A DNA stretch of 31,028 nt from CAWJEL01 sp964647255 (GCA_964647255.1 CAZYGI010000049.1:1-31028); one strand, 5' to 3'; shown: positions 1-8,008, counted from the stretch's first letter. Made by a program: numbers and translations. The notes: generated by a model not told the origin, from the sequence alone.

Positions 1-107
1 ACCGACTGCCCGCGATTGAGTAGATACAACTCGATGCCGCGGGCCAGCGCCAGTTTGGAGCAGGCCGAGCTGATGACCCCGGTGCCGCCAATGAATAAGG
101 CCTTCAT
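1..107 (-). CDS. NAD(P)-dependent epimerase/dehydratase (SDR superfamily), 5' part only
   Basis: Only the first 35 or so codons are in the window; the gene runs off the left edge. The visible N-terminus (MKALFIGGTGVISSACSK...) is a Rossmann beta-alpha-beta unit with the nucleotide-binding glycine motif GGTGVIS at residues 7-13, followed by an LYLLNRG strand as in extended short-chain dehydrogenases. The ATG (105-107) overlaps the TGA of the upstream URO-D gene in an ATGA, and a GGGAGG ribosome-binding sequence lies just before it inside that gene, so it is the tenth gene of the minus-strand operon and probably translationally coupled. The family covers NDP-sugar epimerases and dehydratases. 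The substrate cannot be read from this fragment, though a sugar derivative is likely from the neighbours. Confidence 0.8.
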   Translation of the reverse strand, partial: MKALFIGGTGVISSACSKLALARGIELYLLNRGQS

Positions 108-1276
108 GCATACCTCCCATGCTCTTGCAGCGCCTCAACCATCGCCACAATGTTCTCCGGCGGGACATCCGCCTGGATGTTATGTACGGTGTTGAAGATG
201 AAACCGCCCCCCGGCGCCAACGCCTCGATGTTGCGCCGCACATCGTCCTTCACTTCCTGCGGCGTGCCGTGGGGCAGCACATCCTGCGTGTCAACCCCGC
301 CGCCCCAGAAGACGATGTCCCGGCCGAAATCCCGCTTGAGCTCAACCGGGTTCATGCCCGTCGCGCGCACATGCACCGGGTTCAGGATATCCACGCCCAT
401 CTCGATGAAATCGGGCAGCAGCGGGCGCACATTCCCGCAGGAGTGGAAGAAGAGCTTCGCGTCCGGCGCGAGCCGGTGGATGGAGGCGAACAGGAGCGCC
501 AACCGCGGCTTGAACAGCCGGCGGAACATGCGCGGTGAGATGAGCTGCGAGACCTGCGTGCCGTAGTCGTCTGCCTCGGAGATCACATCCACGACATCAC
601 GGAGTTGTGGCAGCGCCATCTCCCAAAACGCCAGCTTGAGTGCGACCATCTTGTCGAGCAGGGCGGCGGCCAGCGCTTCGTCGGATGCGAGATCCATCAT
701 CAACGCGGCCATCCCGCGCACGCGCTGCGCCATCTCGAAGACGCCGGCCAGCACGCCCTTGATCACCACCGCGCGGCCCTCCGCACGGTAGGCCAGCGCC
801 TGCTCCCGCAGACCGGTGCTGCGGTGCGGGGCGCCGGTGTCGGGCCACGGGTAACGCGCCACATCTTCGACCGTGATGGGCCCCGCCAGCGGGTGCTTGA
901 CCGCGGTGAAGTAGAGACCGTCGGGATAGGGCCGGTGCTGCGTGATGCCCCACTCGTCCACGAACGCCTCGACCTCCTCGCCGTTGGCTTTCGGCTCCCG
1001 GCAGACGCGCTCGGCCACGCGGTCGTTGTGGCTGTTCAGCGGAAAGAGGCCGCGCACGTCCACGCCGAGGCGGTCCAGCAGATCATCGCCCGGCAGCGCC
1101 AGCCCTTGAATCTCGTCGCAGATGACCGGCTCGGCCGGGGGCAGCCCCAGGCTGTGTCGCAGCCGGCGGTAGGCGACAACATGGATGCCAGTGACCTGCG
1201 TGCTGCCCAGGTCGAACGGGACGCGGTCCGGTTCGTGGTGGTCGAGGCTGGTCAGCAGCCGCTCTCGTCCGTTCAT
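104..1276 (-). CDS. Uroporphyrinogen decarboxylase (URO-D) fold family protein, copy 1
   Basis: A 390-residue protein of the large family that contains haem-pathway uroporphyrinogen decarboxylases and corrinoid-dependent methyltransferases (MtaA, CmuA). The start RERLLTSLDHHEPDRVPFD is the usual opening of the family; HSCGN is at residues 278-282, and FWGGGVDTQ and LAPGGGFIF (about 353-361) follow, ending VHNIQADVPPENI. It is not a haem-pathway enzyme by context. The His-x-Cys part of the methyltransferase zinc motif is present, but the later Cys expected near the LAPGGG loop is Gly. I use the ATG at 1276, whose ATGA overlaps the NagB stop, rather than the in-frame GTG at 1285. It sits between nagB and the SDR gene. 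Substrate unknown: decarboxylation or methyl transfer are both possible. Confidence 0.85.
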   Translation of the reverse strand: MNGRERLLTSLDHHEPDRVPFDLGSTQVTGIHVVAYRRLRHSLGLPPAEPVICDEIQGLALPGDDLLDRLGVDVRGLFPLNSHNDRVAERVCREPKANGEEVEAFVDEWGITQHRPYPDGLYFTAVKHPLAGPITVEDVARYPWPDTGAPHRSTGLREQALAYRAEGRAVVIKGVLAGVFEMAQRVRGMAALMMDLASDEALAAALLDKMVALKLAFWEMALPQLRDVVDVISEADDYGTQVSQLISPRMFRRLFKPRLALLFASIHRLAPDAKLFFHSCGNVRPLLPDFIEMGVDILNPVHVRATGMNPVELKRDFGRDIVFWGGGVDTQDVLPHGTPQEVKDDVRRNIEALAPGGGFIFNTVHNIQADVPPENIVAMVEALQEHGRYA

Positions 1277-2064
1277 CGCGCCCACACCGTTTGGGGCAGC
1301 AGCCCTGCCGAGTCCACGTCAAGGAACAGCTTCGCGTGCGCCTGCTCGCGCAGGATCGAGCCGGGGCAGTTCTCTGTGACCGGGCCGAGCAGCGAGGCGC
1401 GAACCGCCTCCGCCTTGCGTGCCTCGGGCACGAGCACCAGCACCCGCTTCGCCGCGAGCAACGCCGGGATCGTCACCGTGATCGCGTGCGTTGGCACTTC
1501 GTCGAGGCTGCGGAAATGCCCCTCGCCCACCTGCTGCAGCCGGGAGCGCTCGTCCAGCTTAACCACCTTGACCCACGCCGGGTCATGGAAATCTGCATAG
1601 GGCGGGTCATTGAACGCCAGGTGGCCGTTCTCGCCGATGCCCATCACCGTCAGGTCGGCGGGATGCCGGCGCAGCAGCGCCGCATAGGCGCGGCAGGCGG
1701 CCTCGCCGTCGCCCTTCGCCTCGACGGGGAAGAACGCCTTTGGCTGCACCTGATCAACGAGATGCCGGCGCAGGAACGCGGGAAAGCTCGCCGGATGCCC
1801 GTCGGGCAGGTTCACATATTCATCCATGTGGAACAGGTTGATGTGCTCCCACGGGATGCCGGGCATCCGGGCGATGGCCTGTAGGAAGGTTAATTGCGAG
1901 TTGCCCGTCGCCAGGATGGCGTTGGCAACGCCGCGCGCCGCGACGGCGGCCCGGAGGCTGTCGGCTGCTTCGAGCGCAGCCGCCGCGCCGAGATCGGCAT
2001 TGCTGGCGAACATGAGGGTTGGCAGCGCGCCCACGACGGTTGCGCGCACGGGTTGAGCAGTCAT
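1273..2064 (-). CDS. nagB: Glucosamine-6-phosphate deaminase (NagB family)
   Basis: Predicted cytoplasmic enzyme converting glucosamine-6-phosphate to fructose-6-phosphate and ammonia, the step after NagA. The 263 residues match the usual family length. Visible motifs are the phosphate-binding ATGNSQ (52-57), HMDEY (79-83, general base Asp81) and GIGENGHLAFNDPP (142-155) with catalytic His148. Compared with E. coli NagB (GVGNDGHIAFNEP), position Asp141 is Asn146 here, as in Bacillus NagB, and Glu148 is Asp153, a conservative change in a catalytic relay residue. This FNDP variant occurs in a subgroup of NagB-like proteins, so activity on a related amino-sugar phosphate is possible. The ATG at 2064 follows a GGAGCG ribosome-binding sequence, 17 bp after the SGNH hydrolase gene. 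Confidence 0.88.
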   Translation of the reverse strand: MTAQPVRATVVGALPTLMFASNADLGAAAALEAADSLRAAVAARGVANAILATGNSQLTFLQAIARMPGIPWEHINLFHMDEYVNLPDGHPASFPAFLRRHLVDQVQPKAFFPVEAKGDGEAACRAYAALLRRHPADLTVMGIGENGHLAFNDPPYADFHDPAWVKVVKLDERSRLQQVGEGHFRSLDEVPTHAITVTIPALLAAKRVLVLVPEARKAEAVRASLLGPVTENCPGSILREQAHAKLFLDVDSAGLLPQTVWAR

Positions 2065-2081
2065 AGGTTTTTCGCTCCGGT

Positions 2082-2696
2082 TCAGGTGATGATCTGCAGC
2101 AGGTTGCCCGCGACGAACGCGGCCTGCAGCCGGGCCACCTCAGGCGTGAAATGGACGTGATCGCAGTAGACATCCGGCCCCAGACCTTGGGTGAAGCCGA
2201 ACAGATCAATGACTTCCGCCCGCGCGCCGAGCATGACGTCGTCCGCGGCCGCGTTGTACGCCGCCACATCGGCCGCATAGCGATGGAACTGCATGTTGGG
2301 GTAATTGTTGTGAATCGCATCCAGAATGGGCGTGGTCCGCACCCAGACGAGCGTGTGCGTCGCTTCGGCCGCATACCGTACGATCGCCCGCAGGTTTTGG
2401 ATGTACTGCTCCAGCGCTGTCAACGGCCGGCCGTCCTCCAGGTTGCGCTTGATGTCGTGCAGGCCGCAGTTGACCATCAGGTAGTCAATGTCCCGGCGCT
2501 CTGTCTCGTTCAGCCCGGTCAGGTAGGCGAGGACCGTGCCGGAATCGCGGCCGTTGGCGCTTTCGGGATCATCGCCGACGACGGGCTTGCGGCTGTAGTG
2601 CGCGACGCCGTTCAACATGCGCTCGAGGTCCGGCCCGTAGCGCATCGAGATGCTGTCGCCGACGACGTGCAGGTGAGGGAAAATATCAGGGTTCAT
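2082..2696 (-). CDS. SGNH/GDSL-type esterase
   Basis: A 204-residue SGNH hydrolase, the fold used for O-deacetylation and acyl-ester cleavage. Block I is VVGDSIS (11-17; nucleophile Ser15), block III is VNCGLHD (75-81; oxyanion Asn76) and block V is DHVHFTPE (179-186), supplying the Asp179-x-x-His182 dyad. No signal peptide is visible, so it should act in the cytoplasm on an imported, esterified sugar or sugar phosphate. I chose the ATG at 2696, which has a strong GGAAGG ribosome-binding sequence. An upstream in-frame start at 2756 would add 20 residues lacking family similarity and lies deep in nagA. The gene overlaps the 3' end of nagA by 11 bp, so the two are probably co-translated. Placement between nagA and nagB suggests an O-acetylated amino-sugar substrate (inference). 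Confidence 0.82.
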   Translation of the reverse strand: MNPDIFPHLHVVGDSISMRYGPDLERMLNGVAHYSRKPVVGDDPESANGRDSGTVLAYLTGLNETERRDIDYLMVNCGLHDIKRNLEDGRPLTALEQYIQNLRAIVRYAAEATHTLVWVRTTPILDAIHNNYPNMQFHRYAADVAAYNAAADDVMLGARAEVIDLFGFTQGLGPDVYCDHVHFTPEVARLQAAFVAGNLLQIIT

Positions 2697-3858
2697 CGAG
2701 CCACCTTCCGCCCAGCATGACGCGGCCGGGCAACAGCGCGTCATTGAGAACGACAAGATCGGCCAGCTTCCCCGCCTCGAGGCTGCCGATGTGATCCGCC
2801 CAGCCGGCCACGCGCGCAGGCGTCAGACTGCACATCGTCACCGCGTCAAGCAGAGACACGCCGACGACGCTGGTCAGGATCGGCAGCATCTTCCCGAGCA
2901 GCGTCGTGCTCCCGCCGAACGCGGTGCGGTCGAACATCATGCCCACGCCGTCGCGCACCTCGTACCGCATTGCACCCATGGCGAATTCGCTGCCTTCGGG
3001 CAGCCCCGCGCCGCTTGTCGCATCGGAGATCACGCAGAGGCGTTGGGGCGGGATGCACTTAACCGCCAGCTTCATCAACGTGGCCGGCAGGTGGCGGTTG
3101 TCTGCGATCATCTCGACCGTCAGCCCGTCGAACACGAGGCCCGCTTCGAGCAGGCCCGGCTTGCGCCACGGCCCCTCGCGCACGGTGCTCGACATGGCGC
3201 TCCACAAGTGCGTCACGTGGCTCAGCCCGTGCGCCATCGCCTCTCGCACCTGCTCATCCTTCGCGGAGCTGTGCCCGGCCGCAACGACGATGCCTCGCGC
3301 CGCCAGCGCTTCAACCAGCGCCAACGCGCCCGGCAGTTCGGGCGCAAGGACCAGGATGCGCAGGACGTCGGCATAGTCGAGCAGCGCGGCCGCGCTGCCG
3401 TCGTCGGGCGTGCGGAGGCTGGCCGGGTCGAGCGCGCCCTTCTGCGCCGGGTTGACGTACGGGCTTTCCAGGTGCATGCCGAGCAGCCGGGCGTGTGCCC
3501 CGTTCACGCGCATGAAGCGCCGCGCGAAATCGAGACAGCCGGTCAGTTCCGCCATCGCTGCGGGCGCGAGCGTGCCGGCAACGGACGTCACGCCCCACGC
3601 GGCGTTGGCGCGGAGGATCGTCTCGAACGCTTCGACGGTCGGCTCGTTGAAGGTGTGGCCCAGCGCGCCGTGCGTGTGGATGTCCACCAGGCCGGGGATG
3701 ATGGTCAGCCCCCCGGCATCAAAGCGCGGCGCATCGGACGGCAGATCAGCTTCGCGGCCGGCCGCGACGATCCGGCCGTCCTCGATCAGGATCGCGCACG
3801 CCTCCTCGACACGGTCGGGCAGGACGGCGCGGGCGTTGACGATCGCTGTTCGGGACAT
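2686..3858 (-). CDS. nagA: N-acetylglucosamine-6-phosphate deacetylase
   Basis: Amidohydrolase-superfamily enzyme that removes acetate from GlcNAc-6-phosphate to give glucosamine-6-phosphate for NagB. The 390 residues match the usual length. Metal and catalytic residues are in place: HTHG (61-64), Glu131 in GMHLESPYVNP, His196 in AGHSSA, His217 in HVTHLWSAMS, and the catalytic Asp279 in ISDATSG. FGGSTTLLGKM and the C-terminal GSLEAGKLADLVVL are typical NagA segments. The ATG at 3858 is preceded by GGTGAG and lies 5 bp from the upstream URO-D gene stop; a longer reading frame to 3960 adds 34 residues without similarity. Ends in an 11-bp overlap with the SGNH hydrolase gene. Confidence 0.93.
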   Translation of the reverse strand: MSRTAIVNARAVLPDRVEEACAILIEDGRIVAAGREADLPSDAPRFDAGGLTIIPGLVDIHTHGALGHTFNEPTVEAFETILRANAAWGVTSVAGTLAPAAMAELTGCLDFARRFMRVNGAHARLLGMHLESPYVNPAQKGALDPASLRTPDDGSAAALLDYADVLRILVLAPELPGALALVEALAARGIVVAAGHSSAKDEQVREAMAHGLSHVTHLWSAMSSTVREGPWRKPGLLEAGLVFDGLTVEMIADNRHLPATLMKLAVKCIPPQRLCVISDATSGAGLPEGSEFAMGAMRYEVRDGVGMMFDRTAFGGSTTLLGKMLPILTSVVGVSLLDAVTMCSLTPARVAGWADHIGSLEAGKLADLVVLNDALLPGRVMLGGRWLDEP

Positions 3859-3863
3859 GGCGC

Positions 3864-4997
3864 TCACCGGGCCAGGGCGTGCAGCGCGGCATAGAGCTTG
3901 CGCTGCTCCGCCGCGTCCTGCTCGTAGGTGGTGACGATCAGGCGCATGCCCGGCCCCCACAACTGCCGCGCCTTTTCCATCACGTCGGTCGCGCCGCCGA
4001 CCATCCGGGCGTGGACGATGATGCCGGTGCCCGCAAACGCCTCGCGGAATGCGACGGGGTCGTTGATGTTGGGATCGGTCTGCGCGGTGAACGCCGCATC
4101 AACCATGCACAAGCGCGGGTTCGCCTTCACTGCCGGCAGCCAACGCGCCCAGTCGCCGCAAGAATGGATCGCGGTCCCGCCGAACACGGCGCCGATCTTG
4201 GCGTCGTTCTCCGCGCAGAACGCCTTGTAGGCGCGCGGGGAAATCATGACGAGATTGTCCGTGCTCAGGCCGATGCCCTGCCCGCAGCGCGCGCTGGCGA
4301 AGCCGTGTCCCGGCCGCACCAGCCGGTCGCCGATCAGCGCGCTCTGCTCCTGGGTGAAGCGGATCACCTCATCGGTGAGCACCGCTAGCAGCCGCCGCAC
4401 GTCATCGGCCGCGTCCACGAAGCCGGCGAAAAACGCCGATGTCTCGACCAGCGAAGTCGCGACGTTGAGCGGGTTCTGCAGGTCCGACCATGACATGGGC
4501 AGCCGGCCGCCGGTCTCTTCGAGGAAGTAAGCGATCATGTGGAGCACGTGGCGCATGATCTGCGAATCGGCCGTGGGCCGCGCGGCCAGCGGCGCGGGCA
4601 GCTCAGCCAGCGCCGCGTAGCGCTGCCGCACGACGGGCGCCTGCCCTTCCGGCCAGTCGTATTCGCCGCCGAACGCAGAGGCCGTCACGCCGATGCCATA
4701 CCACGGTTCGAGATAGGTCGGCGCGTCGGTCGCGTAGGCGACGGATTTTGCCAGGCCGCCAAGCTGCCAGCGCAGCGACGCGCCCATCTCGCCGCAGCCG
4801 TCGCGGAACACATCGGCGACGCGCACGCGCTGCCACACGGCGATCCCTTCGGGGCGGGCGAGGAACGCGGCATAGCGCGCTTCCGCCGCGGCGGCGTGAT
4901 CTGCGAAGGCCGCGTAGTCGAACGCGGCCGGCTCGATCGGCTCGATCGGCATGGCCTGCGCGTCTTTGGATGTGAAATCGAACACCGGTGCACCCAT
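3864..4997 (-). CDS. URO-D fold family protein, copy 2
   Basis: A 377-residue divergent member of the URO-D/methyltransferase family. The clearest signature is AIHSCGDWARWLP with HSCG at 278-281, the same position as in copy 1, preceded by STDNLVMISPRAYKAFCAEND, the usual segment ahead of the HSCG strand. The N-terminal third is unlike copy 1, so the two are old paralogues rather than a recent duplication. There are several cysteines (residues 68, 238, 261, 280, 297) but no clear second half of the MtaA-type zinc motif. A GGAGGG ribosome-binding sequence precedes the ATG. It lies between the cupin gene (16-bp gap) and nagA (5-bp gap). Function unknown; a role in processing a substituted sugar is inferred only from the operon. 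Confidence 0.75.
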   Translation of the reverse strand: MGAPVFDFTSKDAQAMPIEPIEPAAFDYAAFADHAAAAEARYAAFLARPEGIAVWQRVRVADVFRDGCGEMGASLRWQLGGLAKSVAYATDAPTYLEPWYGIGVTASAFGGEYDWPEGQAPVVRQRYAALAELPAPLAARPTADSQIMRHVLHMIAYFLEETGGRLPMSWSDLQNPLNVATSLVETSAFFAGFVDAADDVRRLLAVLTDEVIRFTQEQSALIGDRLVRPGHGFASARCGQGIGLSTDNLVMISPRAYKAFCAENDAKIGAVFGGTAIHSCGDWARWLPAVKANPRLCMVDAAFTAQTDPNINDPVAFREAFAGTGIIVHARMVGGATDVMEKARQLWGPGMRLIVTTYEQDAAEQRKLYAALHALAR

Positions 4998-5013
4998 GTC
5001 GCCCTCCGTTGGA

Positions 5014-5457
5014 TTACCCTGTCTGCTTCACCTGTTTCACGCTGGCGAAATCCCAGCCCTGCGCCCGGCAAAGCGCCTGCGCGTGGCTGTCCCACGTCGG
5101 CTCATTCGCCAGGCGAGGGCCGGCGAACGCGTCAACACTGAGATAGCGCACCGGCGCCTGCCCGTCGTTGTGCACGGAGTGCGGCGTGTGCGGCGGGATG
5201 CGAGCGGTGTCGCCCGGGTTAAGCCGGAACGTCTGCGCCTCTGCGCCCGCGCCAACCTGGAGGACGCCGCTGCCTTCCATCACGAAGAAGACCTGCTCCA
5301 CGTCGGGATGTGCGTGGAGCGGCGGCGCCTCGCCCGGCGCGAGCACGACGATGAAGGTTTCGGTCGCTGTCGCCTCCTCGCGGCCGTACAGCAGGTCATT
5401 GACGTGCGTCGGATAGCGGTAGCGGATGGTTTCATCCTGGTGGAATATGTAACGCAT
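5014..5457 (-). CDS. Single-domain cupin protein
   Basis: A 147-residue cupin. Motif 1 is PPLHAHPDVEQVFFVMEG (45-62) with likely metal ligands His48, His50 and Glu54. Motif 2 is GDTARIPPHTPHSVHN (82-97) with His93 as the fourth ligand. One beta-barrel and no other domain is visible. Such small cupins include sugar isomerases, dioxygenases and ligand sensors, and sequence alone does not decide between them. The ATG at 5457 lies 4 bp after the UxaE-like gene stop with a GGGGAT sequence ahead of it; a longer frame to 5562 would add 35 residues that read as the shadow of the upstream gene. Its position beside a hexuronate epimerase makes a sugar-binding or sugar-isomerising role plausible. Confidence 0.8.
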   Translation of the reverse strand: MRYIFHQDETIRYRYPTHVNDLLYGREEATATETFIVVLAPGEAPPLHAHPDVEQVFFVMEGSGVLQVGAGAEAQTFRLNPGDTARIPPHTPHSVHNDGQAPVRYLSVDAFAGPRLANEPTWDSHAQALCRAQGWDFASVKQVKQTG

Positions 5458-5461
5458 GGGT

Positions 5462-6952
5462 TTATCCCCGTGATCCTTGTTGGCGGAGCGGCGCCAGGTG
5501 GCGAATGAAATGGCGTTCGAGGGCGTCGTAATAGCGTTCCTCGTTGGCGACGAGCGTGCCAAACAGCCGCGCCTTGAGCCCGCGCTCGGAGGTGAGGACC
5601 GAGCCGAACGTCACGTGCAACACCTCGCGCGCGTCGAACTGGTCGAGCAGGCCGGGCAGCTCGCGATCCTGCAGGCCCATGGGCCGCGGCACCTTGTCGA
5701 GCGTGGCGGAAACGTGATAGCTCGCCTTGTCTGTCTCGTAGCGCTCAATGGCGAACTGGAGGATCTCGCGGAACAAGGCCGGATCGGTGGACGCGGCGAC
5801 CCGCAGCGCTTCCAGATAGCTCGTGCCCGCGGTCTTCAGGTGGATGAGGCCCCGTGCGGCCTGTGCCGCGATGCCGTAGACGCTGAACTTGTCCGAGCCG
5901 GAGTGCAGGCTCAGTTTGTAGGGACCGAACGCGCGCGCGATGCTGGCGTGGCCCGCGAAGTCGGCCGCGAACGCGTCGAGATCGCCGATGTAGTCCACGC
6001 CCTTCTCGAACCGCCCGACGTAGCGCGGCGCGAGGCTGGCCCATTTCACGCCCAGCCGGCGCAGCTCGCGCGCGATGAACAGATGCTCGGCGTGCGTCGT
6101 CGGCGTGTCCGTCTCATCCACCGACACTTCCAACTCCCAGGCGCTCTCCGGCACGCGGGCCCTCACTGCGCGATACATCAGTGCCACGTGCGCAACTGCT
6201 CGCCCATATTTCACCGCTGCACGCACCAGCGTGGCTTCGTCCAGCGCGAACGCGCGATCCTCGACCTCGATGCGCTTGCCGACGTAGGATCTCGCCAGGC
6301 TGCCGGGCGTCGTTGCCAGCTCTCCCCACGGCAGCACCGCGTATTTTTGGGCCAGGCTTGCCGCGTCGTCCGTGTCCGCCGCGCTGTCCACGTGGGCGCC
6401 GGGGTCAATGGTGTAGAGGCTGAAGCCCGGCGCCGCGTATAGCTCGACATCGGCGGGCGTCTTGAGGTGGTCCGCGTCTGCCCCCACCCCCGCCAGCCAG
6501 CCCTCCTGGAACGCGCCCCAGGTGGCATCGTCGAGCACTTCGCCCGCGGTGCGATTCGTCCGGTTCAGCTCACGCACCGACTGCTGCGCGAAAATCATGC
6601 CGATGCCCGGCACGGCGCGGGCCGCGCGCACGTGGCCGGGTGTCGCAAGCCCCGTGCGGTCGCCGCAGCCTGCGGTGGTCCGCAAGCCGAACGGCCGCGG
6701 CTTGAGCGCCGGGATTGCGGTGCGCAGCGCCGCGGCGTTCTGCGCGGTGAGCGGACACAGCGCCAGGGTCTTCTCCCCGCGGTTGTACCGCTCGCCCACG
6801 AACGGGCCCAATGCGACCGGATCGGCCGCCAGCGCGGCGAGCCGCTTGCCAGCAGCCGTCTGCGCGAGGAACAGCGTCACGCCGTCCACCTGGGTGACGG
6901 AGCGAGGGTAGAGGGGAACGTTGATCTCCGAAAGATCAGGGATGAGTGTCAT
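5462..6952 (-). CDS. uxaE: Tagaturonate epimerase family protein (UxaE-like)
   Basis: A 496-residue protein resembling UxaE, the D-tagaturonate/D-fructuronate 3-epimerase first described in Thermotoga for galacturonate catabolism. Recognisable segments are CGDRTGLATPGHV (96-108), SVDETDTPTT (277-286), KLSLHSGSDKFSVY (346-359) and LIHLKTAGTSYLEALRV (369-385); charged residues and His in these blocks probably bind metal and substrate. The fold is a TIM barrel and there is no signal peptide. The ATG at 6952 has a GAAGGAAGG ribosome-binding sequence; a longer frame to 7048 adds 32 residues that belong to the neighbouring gene's shadow. No uronate isomerase or fructuronate reductase is visible here, so either those genes lie elsewhere or the true substrate is a related ketose acid. 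Confidence 0.78.
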   Translation of the reverse strand: MTLIPDLSEINVPLYPRSVTQVDGVTLFLAQTAAGKRLAALAADPVALGPFVGERYNRGEKTLALCPLTAQNAAALRTAIPALKPRPFGLRTTAGCGDRTGLATPGHVRAARAVPGIGMIFAQQSVRELNRTNRTAGEVLDDATWGAFQEGWLAGVGADADHLKTPADVELYAAPGFSLYTIDPGAHVDSAADTDDAASLAQKYAVLPWGELATTPGSLARSYVGKRIEVEDRAFALDEATLVRAAVKYGRAVAHVALMYRAVRARVPESAWELEVSVDETDTPTTHAEHLFIARELRRLGVKWASLAPRYVGRFEKGVDYIGDLDAFAADFAGHASIARAFGPYKLSLHSGSDKFSVYGIAAQAARGLIHLKTAGTSYLEALRVAASTDPALFREILQFAIERYETDKASYHVSATLDKVPRPMGLQDRELPGLLDQFDAREVLHVTFGSVLTSERGLKARLFGTLVANEERYYDALERHFIRHLAPLRQQGSRG

Positions 6953-6974
6953 GCGCGTGCCTTCCTTCAGTGGA

Positions 6975-7997
6975 TCAGGCCGGGAGATACGCTGCCTGCA
7001 CCAGCGCATCAATATTCTCCGCCGTCGTGCCGCCGCTGACCCCACCACCAGCCGATAGGATCAGCCGCCGTCCGCCGGTCTTCTCGATGCAGGCGCGAGC
7101 ATTCAGGTATGTCTGTTCCGGGGTGCCTTGCGCCAATACCTGGAGCGGCGGGACGTTGCCGAGCAACGTCTTGTCGGGCATCGCAGCCTGGACCGCGGCG
7201 ATATCGGTCTCGTGGCTGAAATTCCAGACCTCGAACGGGAGCGCAGCGATCTTCGGCAGCAGGTGCTCGCAGGGGGTGTCGTTGTGGTAAATGCGCAGCA
7301 GGCCGCCAAACGCTTCAAAGATGCGCGTCAGGTATGGCGCGGCTGTCGCCTCGAACATCTTCGGTGAAAGCATGCCGGGGATGTCGTCGAGCAGCAGAAT
7401 TCCTTCGACGCCGCCGACGGCCTCGGCCTGGCTGCGCAGCCAGCGGATGATCGTCTCGGTCAGCACGTCGAGCAGACGGTGTGCCGCGTCCGGCTCGCGC
7501 TTGAGGCTCACCATCAGGTCGCTTACGCCGAGCAGCCAGCTTGCCACGGCAAGCGGCCCGCGCGCGGCGACCATCTTGATCTGCAAGCCCTCCGCGGCGA
7601 GCCGCCGGGCCGCGTCTTCGTACAGCCGCAGCGCTAACGGCATCAGGCCGTGTTCGGATGGATCGGCGGGCTGTACACCATCCAGGCCGGCCAGCCCACC
7701 GCGCACCGACTCGAGCGACGGCGGCCGGTCGTGATGCCAGACGATCCGCGCGCCGAATGCGGATGGCTCCGCGGCCATGCCGTATTCGACCCAGAAGCCG
7801 GGCAGCCATGCGACATCGGGGAAGCGGTCGAGCAGTGCCAGGTTGGTTTTCAGCCAGAGCGCAGGTTGGAGGAAGTAGTCAAGCGTGTCCAGCCCTGCAA
7901 AACCCGGCAGCCAGGGGCTGTCCACGATGAGTGCGACGGGCACACGGTCGGTCGGCTGGCCGGCCGCAGCGGCCAGGAGACGTTTCCAGGGATCCAT
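6975..7997 (-). CDS. URO-D fold family protein, copy 3
   Basis: A 340-residue URO-D-family protein, first structural gene after the LacI regulator. The opening MDPWKRLLAAAAGQPTDRVPV is the family's N-terminal helix and Asp-Arg-Val-Pro turn. The segment equivalent to the HSCG strand reads IYHNDTP (236-242): the histidine is kept but the Cys is replaced, so metal coordination of the methyltransferase type is unlikely. A glycine-rich loop SAGGGVSGGTTAENI (315-329) ends the barrel. It is the most divergent of the three copies. The ATG at 7997 follows GGAG at a good distance, 11 bp after the lacI stop. Which reaction it performs cannot be told from the sequence. Confidence 0.75.
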   Translation of the reverse strand: MDPWKRLLAAAAGQPTDRVPVALIVDSPWLPGFAGLDTLDYFLQPALWLKTNLALLDRFPDVAWLPGFWVEYGMAAEPSAFGARIVWHHDRPPSLESVRGGLAGLDGVQPADPSEHGLMPLALRLYEDAARRLAAEGLQIKMVAARGPLAVASWLLGVSDLMVSLKREPDAAHRLLDVLTETIIRWLRSQAEAVGGVEGILLLDDIPGMLSPKMFEATAAPYLTRIFEAFGGLLRIYHNDTPCEHLLPKIAALPFEVWNFSHETDIAAVQAAMPDKTLLGNVPPLQVLAQGTPEQTYLNARACIEKTGGRRLILSAGGGVSGGTTAENIDALVQAAYLPA

Positions 7998-8008
7998 ACA
8001 GGCTCCGA

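Noticed and set aside
104..1276. Naming the URO-D copies hemE or mtaA
   Set aside because: No haem pathway neighbours, and the second Cys of the methyltransferase zinc motif is absent, so only the family name is supported.
605..1600. Long plus-strand open frame opposite URO-D copy 1 and nagB
   Set aside because: Arg/His/Val-rich composition without motifs, opposite two well-supported genes; a by-product of high third-position GC. The same applies to plus 2791-3894 and 5477-6442, and to minus 10459-11454, 11620-12492, 26933-28012, 28477-29292 and 29527-30387.
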